Origin: an uncultured Candidatus Binatia bacterium
GTDB lineage: Bacteria > Desulfobacterota > Binatia > Bin18
Length of the DNA stretch: 64,000 nucleotides
Direction of reading: 5' to 3'
Assembly: GCA_958296235.1 (NCBI GenBank)
Contig: OY282457.1
Span: 3,777,338-3,841,337, forward strand
This document shows positions 1-9,087 of the stretch, piece by piece (the first letter of the stretch is position 1; every line of letters begins with the position of its first letter). The notes under the pieces were generated by a model. That model did no database searches, was not told the DNA's origin, and saw nothing but the letters and a program-made list of their open reading frames with translations. The position numbers were made by a program, and so were the translations under genes.

Positions 1-1823
1 GGAGTGGTGGGCTCGATCGTTGGCCGCTCGCGCGTGCGCAGCTCGGCTCGGAGTTGCTCGGTCGCGTCCCGGTCGAGGCTGCGCCCAAGATCGTCCCTGA
101 CGACTATGCCGAACACATTGCGGGCGGTGTCTTCGCTGATCCACTCGTCCCGCAGGTCGCGGCGCACCTGTTCCGGGTCGCGGTCGAGCGGGTTGCCCCA
201 GCCCCCGCCGCCGGCGGACACGCCATTCCAGGTTTCGCCTTCGCGAATCAGCAGTTGTCCCGCGGAGGAGGTAAACGTCCGCCGGCCGTCCGCGTGCTCG
301 ATATAAATGCCACCCCCGGGGCTCATGGTGCCGCCGTTCACCCCGTGCGGCGGGTTCTTCAAGCCCTCGCCAAAGCCCACGCACTCCATATCGCCGGCCA
401 CCGGCCGATAGCGCGTGCGCAGCCCTGGGCCGCCGATCCACTTCCCCATGCCCATGGCGTCGGTCTCGATTTCGTTCTGCTCAACGCGGAGCGGATACAG
501 CAGCTCCAACTGCTCGACTGAGGCCGAGGTGAGCCCGCCCATGCCGGCAATGGTGCACAGGACCGGCCAGCCATCGGCGTCCTTTGCCGCGCCCTGGCCG
601 CCGCCGCTGTTGAACAGCATACAGCCCCACTCCTTGCCGGTTCTTGAATCCACTCCGTTAAAGTTCGGGATGTGGGCGGTGTGGGCACCGCCGGCGGGCA
701 CGCGCTCGGGAATGGCCTCGGCCATAGCGATGTTGATGACCTCGTGCATGGGGTCGGCCGGATTCTGGGTTGCCCCGGCAACCGCGGCCGGCCACTTGGC
801 CAGGCAGATGGTATTGTCGTCGGCGTCGGCGCTGATGTGTTGCAGCACGCCGTGATTATGCGGAATGTCCGAGTCAATATAGTACAGGAAGGGGATCGTT
901 GAGGTCGCCATCATGACCGCATAGGTCGCGTTGAACGAGCCGGTGGACGGCGGCCCGCCGCTGTAGTGGACGTGGATATCCGCGCCCTTCTTGGTGATAG
1001 TGGCCCGAATCGGAATATCGGTGGCCCCATTGCCGTCGGTATCGGTCCAGGTCTCGCCGGCGTAGACGCCGTCGGGAATCGCGCGGAACTCCTCTGAGGC
1101 GCGCTGGTCGGCGTAGTCCATGAGTCCGTCGCTATAGCGCACCACTTCGTCGCGGCCATACTGCTCACACAGCTCGATCAGGCCCTTGCGGGCCACGCCG
1201 CAGGCCCCGAGCTGGGCGCGCAGGTCGCCGTGCAGGGCGTCCCGATAGCGCACATTCGAGAGATACAGTTCGACAATATCGTGGCGTTCGACCCCGCGAT
1301 CGACCAGCTTGGTCGGCGGAATGACGATGCCCTCCTGGAAGATGGTCCTGGCCGCGGGCACGATGCTTGACGCCTCAATGGCGCCGGTATCGAGCTGATG
1401 GCCGCGCGCCACAGTCCAGAACACCTGTTTGCCGTCCACGAAGACCGGCTGCGCCGTCACCAGGTCCGGGATATGGGTGTTGCCCCGGTAGGGATCGTTC
1501 GACATATACACATCGCCGTCGTGGATGTCGTCTTTGAACACAGAGACGATTTCCATCAGCAGGGTCCGAATGCTGTTACAGTGGATGGGCAGGCAGTCGG
1601 CCATAGTGACCTGCCGCGGCCCGCTGGCATGGGCGTCGTAGATCATGCACGAGTAGTCGCGGGCCAGGGCGATGACCGAGGTCCAGGCCGTTTGTTCCAT
1701 CGCCAGGGTCATCTCCTGACCAATGGCTTCAAAGCGGTTACGGATCACACTGAAAGTGATGGGATCGAACACTGCCTGCGTGGGCGGTAGGGGGATGGCA
1801 TCAATCTGACTGGCCGTTGCCAT
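1..1823 (-). CDS. Hydantoinase B/oxoprolinase family protein (partial, 3' end outside window)
   Basis: The minus-strand frame is open from an ATG at 1823 to the left edge, giving 607 codons with no stop. The protein reads as the HyuB half of the ATP-dependent N-methylhydantoinase/5-oxoprolinase/acetone carboxylase superfamily. It starts with the usual FDPITFSVIRNRFEAIGQEM region and has an MSNDPYRGNTHIPD-type motif near residue 107 and a Gly-rich C-terminal part (SAGGGGWGNPLDRDPEQV). The family is usually 520-600 aa, so only a short tail should be missing. HyuB works with a HyuA ATPase subunit to open cyclic amides; hyuA is not in the window and would be expected beyond the left edge. AAGGAG lies just upstream of the ATG. 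Family is certain; substrate unknown. Confidence 0.9.
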   Translation of the reverse strand, partial: MATASQIDAIPLPPTQAVFDPITFSVIRNRFEAIGQEMTLAMEQTAWTSVIALARDYSCMIYDAHASGPRQVTMADCLPIHCNSIRTLLMEIVSVFKDDIHDGDVYMSNDPYRGNTHIPDLVTAQPVFVDGKQVFWTVARGHQLDTGAIEASSIVPAARTIFQEGIVIPPTKLVDRGVERHDIVELYLSNVRYRDALHGDLRAQLGACGVARKGLIELCEQYGRDEVVRYSDGLMDYADQRASEEFRAIPDGVYAGETWTDTDGNGATDIPIRATITKKGADIHVHYSGGPPSTGSFNATYAVMMATSTIPFLYYIDSDIPHNHGVLQHISADADDNTICLAKWPAAVAGATQNPADPMHEVINIAMAEAIPERVPAGGAHTAHIPNFNGVDSRTGKEWGCMLFNSGGGQGAAKDADGWPVLCTIAGMGGLTSASVEQLELLYPLRVEQNEIETDAMGMGKWIGGPGLRTRYRPVAGDMECVGFGEGLKNPPHGVNGGTMSPGGGIYIEHADGRRTFTSSAGQLLIREGETWNGVSAGGGGWGNPLDRDPEQVRRDLRDEWISEDTARNVFGIVVRDDLGRSLDRDATEQLRAELRTRERPTIEPTT

Positions 1824-2204
1824 GGGTTCACTCCTTATTGTACGAAACGGTATTGTACGAAACGGTTCTACTCACAGACCGGGCGACCGCAGAAAAACGT
1901 GTCCGAATCGTAAACGCTGAGGCGTAAAGAATCAATGTGTTCCGCGGGATAAGCGCGGCCTGCCGGGCAGCGCCTGGGGACGCGGGTCATCGTGGCGCGG
2001 GAGCAGAACGATCAGAATTTTGCCATCACGGACGTGGGGTGAGAAGGATACGGCGGTGGGGCGGGGACGGGCGGTTCTGGCTCGCACGGGACCGCTTCCC
2101 AAATCGATCTCGGGCGGGCATACTCGCCCTGGGCGGGCAAAAGGCGACCCCGGGCTCAACCGGGAAGGGCCGCCTGCTCTTCAGCGCCCACAGGAGGGAG
2201 TGCG
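1824..2204. other. Divergent intergenic region, no convincing gene
   Basis: About 380 bases separate the minus-strand hyuB-like gene from the plus-strand LLM gene. Apart from the 15-bp tandem repeat I see no supported gene. A 75-codon minus-strand frame (1932-2159) has no recognisable domain and no clear ribosome binding site. Promoters for both flanking genes should lie here. An AGGAGGG ribosome site is at about 2192-2198, just before the LLM start. Confidence 0.6.
1836..1865. repeat. Perfect 2 x 15-bp tandem repeat upstream of the hyuB-like gene
   Basis: TATTGTACGAAACGG occurs twice head to tail (1836-1850 and 1851-1865). It sits directly upstream of the Shine-Dalgarno sequence of the minus-strand gene starting at 1823. 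It could be a repressor site pair or a recent duplication. No inverted symmetry beyond a short GTAC core is evident. Confidence 0.85.
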
Positions 2205-3236
2205 ATGCGACTTGGATTAGTCACTGGATATGCAGGCCCGAAGATGCAACACACCCTGGAGGTGATCCTTGAAGCCGAACGCCTCGGGTTTGACTCGGTC
2301 TGGACCGGTGAGGCCTGGGGGTCGGATGTCGTTTCTTTTCTGGCCTTTGTTGGCGCGCGCACCTCAAAAATAAAGCTGGGAGCGGGCATCTTGCAGATGC
2401 AGGCGCGCACCCCGGCCATGACAGCCATGACCGCTATGACGCTGGATGGTTTGACCGAGGGGCGCTTTCTGATCGGGTTGGGGCCGTCCAATCCGCAGGT
2501 CATTGAGGGCTGGCACGGCGTGCCCTATGGCAAGCCGCTTCAACGCTATCGGGAGTATGTTGAAATTTTGCGCAAGATTCTGGCTCGCGAGGAACGGCTT
2601 GAGTTTGCCGGCCAGGAGTATCAGATTCCGTACGCCGGGCCGGACGCCAGCGGGTTGGGCAAGCCGCTGAAGAGTATTCTCCACGGCCGGCCCGATATGA
2701 AAATCTACACCGCCTCAATTGGTCCCAAGGGGATTGCGCTTGCGGCGGAAATTGCCGACGGCCTGCTCCCGGTGTGGATGAGCCCGGATTGGTGCGACTC
2801 GTATTATCTCCCGCATCTCGAAGCCGGATTTGCCACAGCCGGGAACGGCAAAAGCCGACAGGACTTTGATCTCGCCCCGTATGTGACATGTGTGCTGGGG
2901 GACGACCTGGACCAATGTCGCGCCCCGGTCAAAGCCAGTCTGGCCTTGTATATCGGCGGCATGGGGGCCCGTACCAGGAATTTCTATAACCGCTACGTCC
3001 GCAACTTCGGATATGAGGGGCTGGCCACAACCCTGCAGGATTTATATCTCTCGGGCCAGAAAGCCGCAGCCCAAGCCGCCGTGCCTGATGAGCTGGTCGA
3101 TGCCGTCGCCCTGGTCGGCCCCAAAGAACGCATTGCCGAGCAACTCACGCGCTGGAAGGCCTCGCCCGTTACGACCATGATTATTGGCACGAATCAAATT
3201 GAAGCCCTGCGCGTCCTGGCGGAGCTGTGCCTGTAG
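2205..3236 (+). CDS. LLM-class flavin/F420-dependent oxidoreductase
   Basis: A 343-aa protein of the bacterial luciferase-like TIM-barrel superfamily, closest in look to F420-dependent methylene-tetrahydromethanopterin-reductase-type enzymes. Typical features are an N-terminal strand followed by [16 protein letters not shown] (about 25-40), the [16 protein letters not shown] segment (about 60-75), [17 protein letters not shown] (about 85-100), and a C-terminal [11 protein letters not shown] motif. These enzymes use FMN or F420 for hydride transfer or monooxygenation. A strong AGGAGGG site precedes the ATG. The GST gene follows closely, so the two are probably co-transcribed. Substrate cannot be inferred. 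Confidence 0.9.
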   Translation: MRLGLVTGYAGPKMQHTLEVILEAERLGFDSVWTGEAWGSDVVSFLAFVGARTSKIKLGAGILQMQARTPAMTAMTAMTLDGLTEGRFLIGLGPSNPQVIEGWHGVPYGKPLQRYREYVEILRKILAREERLEFAGQEYQIPYAGPDASGLGKPLKSILHGRPDMKIYTASIGPKGIALAAEIADGLLPVWMSPDWCDSYYLPHLEAGFATAGNGKSRQDFDLAPYVTCVLGDDLDQCRAPVKASLALYIGGMGARTRNFYNRYVRNFGYEGLATTLQDLYLSGQKAAAQAAVPDELVDAVALVGPKERIAEQLTRWKASPVTTMIIGTNQIEALRVLAELCL

Positions 3237-3262
3237 CGCCCAGCGCGAGGAGTCCTCTCTCC

Positions 3263-3895
3263 ATGAAACTCTATATGGTTCCCGCCGCGCCGAACCCCAC
3301 GAAAGTGATGCTGTATATTGCCGAGAAAACAGCCGCCGGGGCTGAGATGGATGTCAAACAGGTTCTCGTCAATCCGCTTAAAAATGAGCAAAAGAGTGAG
3401 GAGCATCTGGCGCGCAATCCGTTCGGGAGTCTGCCCGTGCTGGAGGTGACGGACCATGATTACATTGTCGAGTCTCTGGCGATTATTGACTATTTGGAAG
3501 AACGCTTTCCCCAACCGGCGATGTGGGGGGCTGGGACGCGTGAACGTATACGCGCCCGTGAGCTGGAACGTATCGCCGATCTCCGTGTTCTGCTTCAAGT
3601 CGGGCGTTATGTCCATGCCACGCAATCGCCTATCGGACTTCCCCCTGATCCTGAGGCAGCGGCGCAGGCCAAGCGCGCCCTGCCGGTTGCCTTTCAGTAC
3701 TTTGAGAATGTTTTAGCTGACGGGCGCGCCCTGCTCTCAGGCGATCGCGTCTCGGTTGCCGACTGCACCCTGCAGGCCGCCTTGCAGTTCATGCGCTTTG
3801 CCAAGTTTGATCTCATCGGAGACTATCCACAGCTCATATGCTGGGACGCCGCGTACCGCCAACGCGCGGCGGCGAAAGCGGTGTTGAAATTCTAA
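3263..3895 (+). CDS. Glutathione S-transferase family protein
   Basis: A 210-aa protein with the two-part GST layout. The N-terminal thioredoxin fold (about 1-80) contains NPFGSLPVLEV and the glutathione-binding VESLAIIDYLEERFP region, where the Glu-Ser pair binds the gamma-glutamyl group. The C-terminal part is helical (VSVADCTLQAALQF near 165). I chose the ATG at 3263 because MKLYMVPAAPNP matches the normal GST start and a GAGGAG site lies before it; an in-frame start at 3227 would overlap the preceding LLM gene. It sits between two LLM genes, suggesting detoxification or a glutathione-dependent step in the same pathway. Confidence 0.9.
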   Translation: MKLYMVPAAPNPTKVMLYIAEKTAAGAEMDVKQVLVNPLKNEQKSEEHLARNPFGSLPVLEVTDHDYIVESLAIIDYLEERFPQPAMWGAGTRERIRARELERIADLRVLLQVGRYVHATQSPIGLPPDPEAAAQAKRALPVAFQYFENVLADGRALLSGDRVSVADCTLQAALQFMRFAKFDLIGDYPQLICWDAAYRQRAAAKAVLKF

Positions 3896-3954
3896 ACCGC
3901 AGCATTGTCGTTTTCTTCCACCTGCGAAAAGGGGCTGGATGAGTAGGAGAAAAT

Positions 3955-4788
3955 ATGAAGATTGGGATTTCACTTCCGGTAAGAGAATTCCAGGGAGATT
4001 TAGGAGCGATCAAGGCATTTGCCCAAACGGCTGACGAGTTGGGCTACACCCATTTGCGCGTCCCGGATCAGGTTCTCCGGCCCGATAGCGGCTATGTGCA
4101 CGAGCCGCTGACGTTGCTGGCCTATGTGGCGGCTATCACGCAGAAGATAGAACTGGTGCCTTCGGTTATTGTCCTGCCCTCGCGCCAAACCGTGCTGGTC
4201 GCCAAGCAGGCCGCGGAGCTGGACGTGCTGTCCGGCGGCCGTGTGCGTCTCGGGATAGGCGTCGGCCCCAGCGCCGAGGAATACCGCGCCCTGGGTGCGG
4301 ACTTTCGGACACGAGGGGAGCGCTGCGAGGAACAGATGATCCTCCTCAAGCAGCTCTGGACGCAGCCCACGGTGGACTTTGACGGACGTTGGGACACGGT
4401 GTCCGCGGCCGGTCTGAATCCGTTGCCGGTCCAAAGGCCGATCCCGCTCTGGATTGGCGCGCAGAGTGTACCCATCCCGCGCATTCGGCGTCGGGTCGGA
4501 CGCCTGGCCGATGGTTGGTTTGTGCTGTGTACTCCAGAAGAGTTCCCGGCCATACAGGCCGATATTGTGCGCGCCGCCGAGACGGCTGGCCGGAGTCTGC
4601 AGGATATCGGCACCGAAGCCGGCGTGGCTGTGGTCGGTCCCCGAGAAGCGGAATGGCGCGACCGGGTGGCCGGCTGGCGGCGGACCGGCCTGAGCCATAT
4701 ATGCTTACGCACGCTCGGAGGCGGTCTGGATGCGCAGGGTCATCTGGACACCATGCAGCGCGTGTACGCTGAGGCGCCCAGAGACTGA
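3955..4788 (+). CDS. LLM-class F420-dependent oxidoreductase
   Basis: A 277-aa luciferase-like TIM-barrel protein. The F420-type signature VLPSRQTVLVAKQAAELDVL is followed by SGGRVRLGIGVGPSAEEY, and RVGRLADGWFV is near residue 180, all common in the TIGR03619-like subgroup of F420-dependent enzymes. It starts MKIGISLPVREFQGDLGAI behind AGGAG. It is 60 bases downstream of the GST gene on the same strand and probably in the same transcript. It is clearly a different subfamily from the 2205-3236 LLM protein, so this is not a recent tandem duplication. Substrate unknown. Confidence 0.9.
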   Translation: MKIGISLPVREFQGDLGAIKAFAQTADELGYTHLRVPDQVLRPDSGYVHEPLTLLAYVAAITQKIELVPSVIVLPSRQTVLVAKQAAELDVLSGGRVRLGIGVGPSAEEYRALGADFRTRGERCEEQMILLKQLWTQPTVDFDGRWDTVSAAGLNPLPVQRPIPLWIGAQSVPIPRIRRRVGRLADGWFVLCTPEEFPAIQADIVRAAETAGRSLQDIGTEAGVAVVGPREAEWRDRVAGWRRTGLSHICLRTLGGGLDAQGHLDTMQRVYAEAPRD

Positions 4789-4801
4789 GCTGTCGATTCC
4801 G

Positions 4802-5239
4802 CTAGGCTGCGTCCTTGGGTCCAAAGGAATCGGTCGTGATCCGGCGCGACTTGAACTTCCACTTACCGTCAACTTTGGCGTACTCGTCGTTATACCAGCC
4901 CTTCATTTCCCACTTTTTGCCCTCTCGGTTCATGTGGACTTCCACATAACACGTCCCCGTGGCTTGATCCGGCCCGCTCAGCTCAATGACGTGGTTATGG
5001 ATGAAGGGCCGTGGCTGCATCGCCAGGCCACCCTCGATCATGGTGCGCAAGCCATCGTGGCCCTGTGCGCCCGGCAGGCTGGGGTCGTCGGTCGAGAACG
5101 AGCCGTCTGCGGTAAAGAGATTGACGTATCCGTCCAAATCCTGCTGCCACACACAGTGACAATACTGCAAGGGCAGGTTGCGAATCGCCTCGCGGTCAAT
5201 CATGTCCTGCATCTGCGCCTCAATGCTCTTGTCTGTCAT
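4802..5239 (-). CDS. SnoaL-like/NTF2-fold protein
   Basis: A 145-aa protein with the SnoaL-like pattern: an N-terminal helix with DREAIRNLPLQYCHCVWQQD, then DGYVNLFTADGSF, and a C-terminal strand with KVDGKWKFKSRRI. Members are small cone-shaped barrels acting as isomerases, dehydratases or ring hydroxylases, often beside LLM and SDR genes in catabolic clusters. AAAGGAG lies before the ATG at 5239. It converges on the LLM gene ending at 4788 (13-base gap) and is followed upstream by the SDR gene on the same strand. The reaction is not predictable. Confidence 0.85.
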   Translation of the reverse strand: MTDKSIEAQMQDMIDREAIRNLPLQYCHCVWQQDLDGYVNLFTADGSFSTDDPSLPGAQGHDGLRTMIEGGLAMQPRPFIHNHVIELSGPDQATGTCYVEVHMNREGKKWEMKGWYNDEYAKVDGKWKFKSRRITTDSFGPKDAA

Positions 5240-5253
5240 GGTGGACTCCTTTT

Positions 5254-5281
5254 TAGTGGTTAGTGGAGTAGTGGTTAGTGG
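5254..5281. repeat. 13-bp direct repeat upstream of the SnoaL-like gene
   Basis: TAGTGGTTAGTGG is present at 5254-5266 and again at 5269-5281, two bases apart. It lies immediately upstream of the AAAGGAG site of the minus-strand gene starting at 5239. Function unknown. Confidence 0.8.
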
Positions 5282-5299
5282 GGAGAGGAATAGCGTTCT

Positions 5300-6103
5300 T
5301 CATCCCTCCGGCAGAAACGATGGGCTGCCCGTTTTGGCGGTTTGGCCGCCGTCGGCAACAAACGCCGCGCCCGTCACAAACGAGGCCAGATCAGAGGCCA
5401 GAAACAGGATGACATTGGCCATTTCTTCCGGCCTGCCCAGCCGTCCCATGGGGATGATCTCGTCGAACTTTTCGGCAAACCCCGGTTGCTCCAGGGCGGG
5501 CGCGATCAGCGGCGTGTCGATGGCGCCCGGACAGATACAGTTGGCCCGAATGCCGGCGCGGGCATACTCAATGGCAACGACCCGGGTGAGATTGATTACC
5601 CCGGCCTTGGCGGCATTATACGCGGCAATGCCGTAATCGGCCCGCAGACCCGAAATGGAGGCGGTGTTGACGATGGCCCCACCGCCGTTCTGGCGCATGA
5701 CCGGGATTGCCTTCTTCATGGCGTGAAAGACCGACGACAGACCCAGGTCTATCGTCTTGTCCCAGACGTGATCTTCCAGGTCGGCTGTGCGGGCCATGAC
5801 CGTACTGTCAGGCCGGGCCGCGGGCAGCCCAAAGGCATTATTATGCAGAAAATCGAGCCGGCCAAAGGCATCCGTCGTGGTCGCAATCATCCGGTCGAGG
5901 TCGGCCTGTTGGGTCACATCGGCGATGACCGCCGTGGCCTTTCCGCCCGCCTCCGTGATCTCGGCGACCACCGTATTGGCGTTCTCCGCGTTAATGTCCG
6001 CGACCGCAACTGCGCCGCCGCGCTGGGCAAATCCCAGTGCAGTCGCGCGGCCAATGCCCGAGGCCGCGCCCGTTACCAAGCCGACTTTACCGCTGAAATC
6101 CAT
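5300..6103 (-). CDS. SDR family NAD(P)-dependent oxidoreductase
   Basis: A 267-aa classical short-chain dehydrogenase. The Rossmann nucleotide-binding motif TGAASGIGRATALGFAQRG is near residues 11-29, the NNAFG strand-4 motif is near 90, the active-site Ser lies in NTASISG, and the catalytic YNAAKAG (Tyr-x3-Lys) is near 165. The C-terminal part (DLASFVTGAAFVADGG) is typical. The length is normal. It precedes the SnoaL-like gene on the minus strand with a 60-base gap containing the 13-bp repeat. It probably oxidises or reduces an alcohol/ketone intermediate. Substrate unknown. Confidence 0.93.
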   Translation of the reverse strand: MDFSGKVGLVTGAASGIGRATALGFAQRGGAVAVADINAENANTVVAEITEAGGKATAVIADVTQQADLDRMIATTTDAFGRLDFLHNNAFGLPAARPDSTVMARTADLEDHVWDKTIDLGLSSVFHAMKKAIPVMRQNGGGAIVNTASISGLRADYGIAAYNAAKAGVINLTRVVAIEYARAGIRANCICPGAIDTPLIAPALEQPGFAEKFDEIIPMGRLGRPEEMANVILFLASDLASFVTGAAFVADGGQTAKTGSPSFLPEG

Positions 6104-6185
6104 GTGTGTGTCCTACTTTCGCTTGTGATTCAGGCAATATACACACTGCCCTACTGTCGATGCCATCAGAACAGACGCACGCATA

Positions 6186-6407
6186 TTACTTGGTGCGCCG
6201 CAGCAACTCGGCCAGCGTCTCGGCAATGATATCAATCTCTCGATCCCGTCGCCGACCGGCCTGCTGCATCTGGAACAAACCCCAAAAGATACCGCTCAGG
6301 CCAACGCCGCTGACGATCAGAGGTGCGACGTCTACCCAGCTTGTGCCCTGAGTGGTCTGCAACGCCGCTACCGCCTCTCGCGCCAACGCGAGCCATTCTG
6401 GATCCAT
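6186..6407 (-). CDS. Small single-pass membrane protein, unknown function
   Basis: A 73-aa product with an acidic N-terminus (MDPEWLALAREAVAAL), one hydrophobic segment at about residues 25-47 (VDVAPLIVSGVGLSGIFWG) and a charged, Arg-rich C-terminal tail (RRRDREIDIIAETLAELLRR) that could form an amphipathic helix. The pattern looks like a real membrane protein rather than a chance frame. I do not recognise the family. It lies between the SDR and amidohydrolase genes on the same strand. Confidence 0.5.
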   Translation of the reverse strand: MDPEWLALAREAVAALQTTQGTSWVDVAPLIVSGVGLSGIFWGLFQMQQAGRRRDREIDIIAETLAELLRRTK

Positions 6408-6691
6408 CTGTTCTCCTTGCCCTGCCCGACAATATGCCTTGGCGTCGCGCTCGTCTAGGAGCGCTTCCCAGTACTCCGGGCAATACAGAGTCCTTATGAC
6501 GTCGTTCCGACGGCATAAGGGAGCCTTATTTGATTCTTTTCTTTACCAGCGTGCCCCTGAGCTTAGGCTTTGGTTCTGGAGAAGGGGGGGAGGGGGGAGA
6601 AGGCGACAGCCTTGGGGCTCAGGCTGGCTCTTTGAGAATATCTCTGTCTTTGAGGGCAGTGAGCACGGCCGCGGCATTGTATCGCCGTCTC
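6408..6691. other. Intergenic region with G-rich tract
   Basis: No gene is supported in these 284 bases. A run of seven G (6584-6590) and a run of six G (6592-6597) are separated by one A on the plus strand, with GGGG again near 6614. It could fold as an imperfect G-quadruplex. It lies just downstream of the stop of the minus-strand amidohydrolase gene. Confidence 0.6.
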
Positions 6692-7810
6692 CTACTCCAG
6701 ATTAAAAATACGCGCCCCATTATCCCAGAACAGCTTGCGTTTCGACTCTGCCGGTATGGGCTGGTCGAGCATGGCTTGCACGCCCCAGGGATAGGTGCCG
6801 TCCGGGTGCGGATAGTCGGAGTCCCAGGTGAAATTATCGTCGCCGACCAGCTCGACCGCGGCTTTCATGGTGGGCTCGTCGCCCCGGAAGCCCACACATA
6901 CATTGCTGCGAAAATATTCCGTTGGCGGCCGGGTGAGATATTCATGTTCGGCGTTGCCGCTGAATTTCCAGTGCTGCTCCATGCGTTGCAGCCAGTACGG
7001 GGTCCAGCCGCCGTCGCCCTCAACGTGGATGACTTTGAGTTGGGGGAATTTTTCAAAGATGCCGAACCAGATCAGACCGGCCATGGCGGCCATGGCCTCA
7101 AACGGATGGGATAAAATATGGCCGCTGGTATGCGTGTCCATACGGTCGCCAAACGAGGGCACCGAGGCTGAAGCCGAGTCATGGGTTGAGAGCGGTCGGC
7201 CCAGCTTTTCAATGGTCGCCCACAGCGGATGATAGTCCTCATGCCACAGCGTGCGGCCGCCGACCGGGTTGGGCCGCATATAATAACTGACGCAGCCGTT
7301 TGCCGCGGCGCGTTCGGCCTCTTTGATCGCCTCCTCCGGCTCCTGCATGGGCAGGGCCGCGGCCCAGCGCAGGCGCTCGGGCGCTGCGGAGGTGTAGTCG
7401 GCGGCCCAGTTATTATAGGCCCGACAGCAGGCCGCCAGCAGTTTGGTGTCACGGAACTCGCGGCCGAGCATCTGGCCGGTATAGGTCGGGTAGAGAATCT
7501 GGACATCCACCCCTTGCTCGTCCATGTCCATGAGTCGGCTTTTGGCGCTAAAGCCGGTGTCTTTGGCCCGCTCAAAGCGATCCATAGCCTTATACGCCGC
7601 CTTGAGAAACGCCTTAGCCGCCATCGGGTATTTGCCCTTTTCGCGCGTAAACGACTCGCCTTCGACCAGAAAGGTCCGACGGCCCGACCCCGGCGCCTCG
7701 CCCATGCGGGGCGCTTCGGCCTTATACGCGTCCTCCATGTGCCGTTCCCACAGCCAGTCCGGCTCCATCATATGAGAATCGGTATCAACAATTTTGAATC
7801 CGTCACGCAT
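6692..7810 (-). CDS. Amidohydrolase family protein (PF04909 type)
   Basis: A 372-aa metal-dependent TIM-barrel hydrolase/decarboxylase. Signature positions are VDTDSHMMEPDWLWERH at the N-terminus (first-strand His region), a His in LSTHDSASAS near 210, HVEGDGGWTPYWLQRMEQHW near 265, and the terminal metal Asp in TWDSDYPHPDG near 330. The family includes ACMSD-like decarboxylases and hydrolases of cyclic or aromatic substrates. It is the last gene of the minus-strand run CMD, VOC, acyl-CoA dehydrogenase, amidohydrolase and starts 90 bases after the dehydrogenase stop. Two relatives lie at 21977-23089 and 60851-61984. Confidence 0.9.
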   Translation of the reverse strand: MRDGFKIVDTDSHMMEPDWLWERHMEDAYKAEAPRMGEAPGSGRRTFLVEGESFTREKGKYPMAAKAFLKAAYKAMDRFERAKDTGFSAKSRLMDMDEQGVDVQILYPTYTGQMLGREFRDTKLLAACCRAYNNWAADYTSAAPERLRWAAALPMQEPEEAIKEAERAAANGCVSYYMRPNPVGGRTLWHEDYHPLWATIEKLGRPLSTHDSASASVPSFGDRMDTHTSGHILSHPFEAMAAMAGLIWFGIFEKFPQLKVIHVEGDGGWTPYWLQRMEQHWKFSGNAEHEYLTRPPTEYFRSNVCVGFRGDEPTMKAAVELVGDDNFTWDSDYPHPDGTYPWGVQAMLDQPIPAESKRKLFWDNGARIFNLE

Positions 7811-7900
7811 GGTCCGCTCCCTCCAGTAGGTGCTGTTTCTTCATCGCCGCTCAGACTGTTGTGTGGTATCACCTCTGGCGTCACGGGAGTAGGGGGCAAG

Positions 7901-9085
7901 TCAGCCCTTGGGCAGCCCGAGTACCCGCTCGCCGATGATGTTGTGCTGAATCTCGTTGGTCCCGGCCGCGATGGTGCCGCGCCGCGCCGCCAGCATACGA
8001 TGTGACCATTTGCCGCGGTCAATCGCCCTGCTGGCCTGATATTCGAACTGGCTATAGGGACCCAGCAGCTCCATGGCAAAGTCCTGCAGGCGCAGGTTCA
8101 GGCCGCTCGTGCCGAGCTTCATCATTGAGCCTTCCGGCCCAGGCGGGAGTCCCTTGAGCTGGCTGGTGAGCTGCCGGAAACTGGTGTACTTGAGCGCGGC
8201 GGCCTCGCAGGCGAAGCCGGCCAGGCGTTGCCGCACATAGCTATCCTCCCAGGCCGGCCGACCGGCCCGGTCGACTTTTTTGGCCAATTCGGCGAGCTGT
8301 CTGACCTCGACCATCATGTCGGTGCGCCCGCCGTGAATCGTGCGCTCGAACATCATATTGGTCATGGCGACCATCCAGCCCCGGTTCTTCTCTCCAACAA
8401 GATTGGCCAGGGGGACCTGGACATCATCAAAAAACACCTGGTTGAATCCGCTCTCCCCGGTTATCTGGACCAGTGGTCGCACGGTGATGCCAGGACTTTT
8501 CATATCGACCAGCAGATAGCTCAGCCCTTTATGCTTAGGCGCGTCGGGGTCGGTCCGACACAGCAGGGTGGTGAAGTCGGCGCGGTGGGCGTTGGAAGTC
8601 CAGACCTTGGAACCGTTGACCAGGAAGTGGTCGCCACGGTCAACCGCCCGCGTCTCTACTGCGGCCAGGTCGGAGCCGTGGTCGGGTTCTGACAGACCCT
8701 GGCACCATATCTCCTCAGCCGGTGGAATCCTGGGGATATAGCGCTGCTTCTGTTCCGGCGTGCCCCATTGCATGAGCGTCGGTCCCACCCGCGCGATACC
8801 CTGAAAATTGACCGTGGGCGGTGCCTTGGCGCGGTCGAGTTCCTGCTGGTAGATGACTTGCTGGATCAGGCTCGCGCCGCGGCCGCCATACTCCTGGGGC
8901 CAGTGGATGCACATCCAGCCCCCGTCGGACAACCGGCGATGCCAGGCGCGCCGCCGCTCGAACTCTTCCAGGGTGTCCGGGTCGTGCAGCTCGTCGTCCC
9001 GCCAGTCACGGGGAATGTTATGTTCGAGCCAGCTTCTGAATTCCTGCCGAAAAGTTTCGTCTTCCGGGCTGAATTTGAAATCCAT
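7901..9085 (-). CDS. Acyl-CoA dehydrogenase family protein
   Basis: A 394-aa flavoprotein of standard ACAD length. The N-terminal helical domain begins MDFKFSPEDETFRQEFRSWL. The FAD/substrate strand motif WCQGLSEPDHGSDLAAVETR is near residue 135, and the C-terminal helical domain ends with AAGTNEIQHNIIGERVLGLP, the usual ACAD tail. It should oxidise an acyl-CoA at C2-C3, passing electrons to ETF. It starts two bases after the VOC stop, so translational coupling is likely. Chain length or branching of the substrate cannot be read. Confidence 0.93.
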   Translation of the reverse strand: MDFKFSPEDETFRQEFRSWLEHNIPRDWRDDELHDPDTLEEFERRRAWHRRLSDGGWMCIHWPQEYGGRGASLIQQVIYQQELDRAKAPPTVNFQGIARVGPTLMQWGTPEQKQRYIPRIPPAEEIWCQGLSEPDHGSDLAAVETRAVDRGDHFLVNGSKVWTSNAHRADFTTLLCRTDPDAPKHKGLSYLLVDMKSPGITVRPLVQITGESGFNQVFFDDVQVPLANLVGEKNRGWMVAMTNMMFERTIHGGRTDMMVEVRQLAELAKKVDRAGRPAWEDSYVRQRLAGFACEAAALKYTSFRQLTSQLKGLPPGPEGSMMKLGTSGLNLRLQDFAMELLGPYSQFEYQASRAIDRGKWSHRMLAARRGTIAAGTNEIQHNIIGERVLGLPKG

Positions 9086-9087
9086 GC

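Noticed and set aside
1932..2159. 75-codon minus-strand frame in the 1824-2204 gap
   Set aside because: No ribosome site, no domain, and composition typical of chance frames in high-GC DNA.
5342..6229. 295-codon plus-strand frame
   Set aside because: Antisense to the SDR gene, whose Rossmann and YxxxK motifs are clear.
6584..6597. G-quadruplex at the two G runs
   Set aside because: Only two long runs lie close together; the next GGGG is about 15 bases further, beyond the usual loop length. Kept only as a G-rich note.
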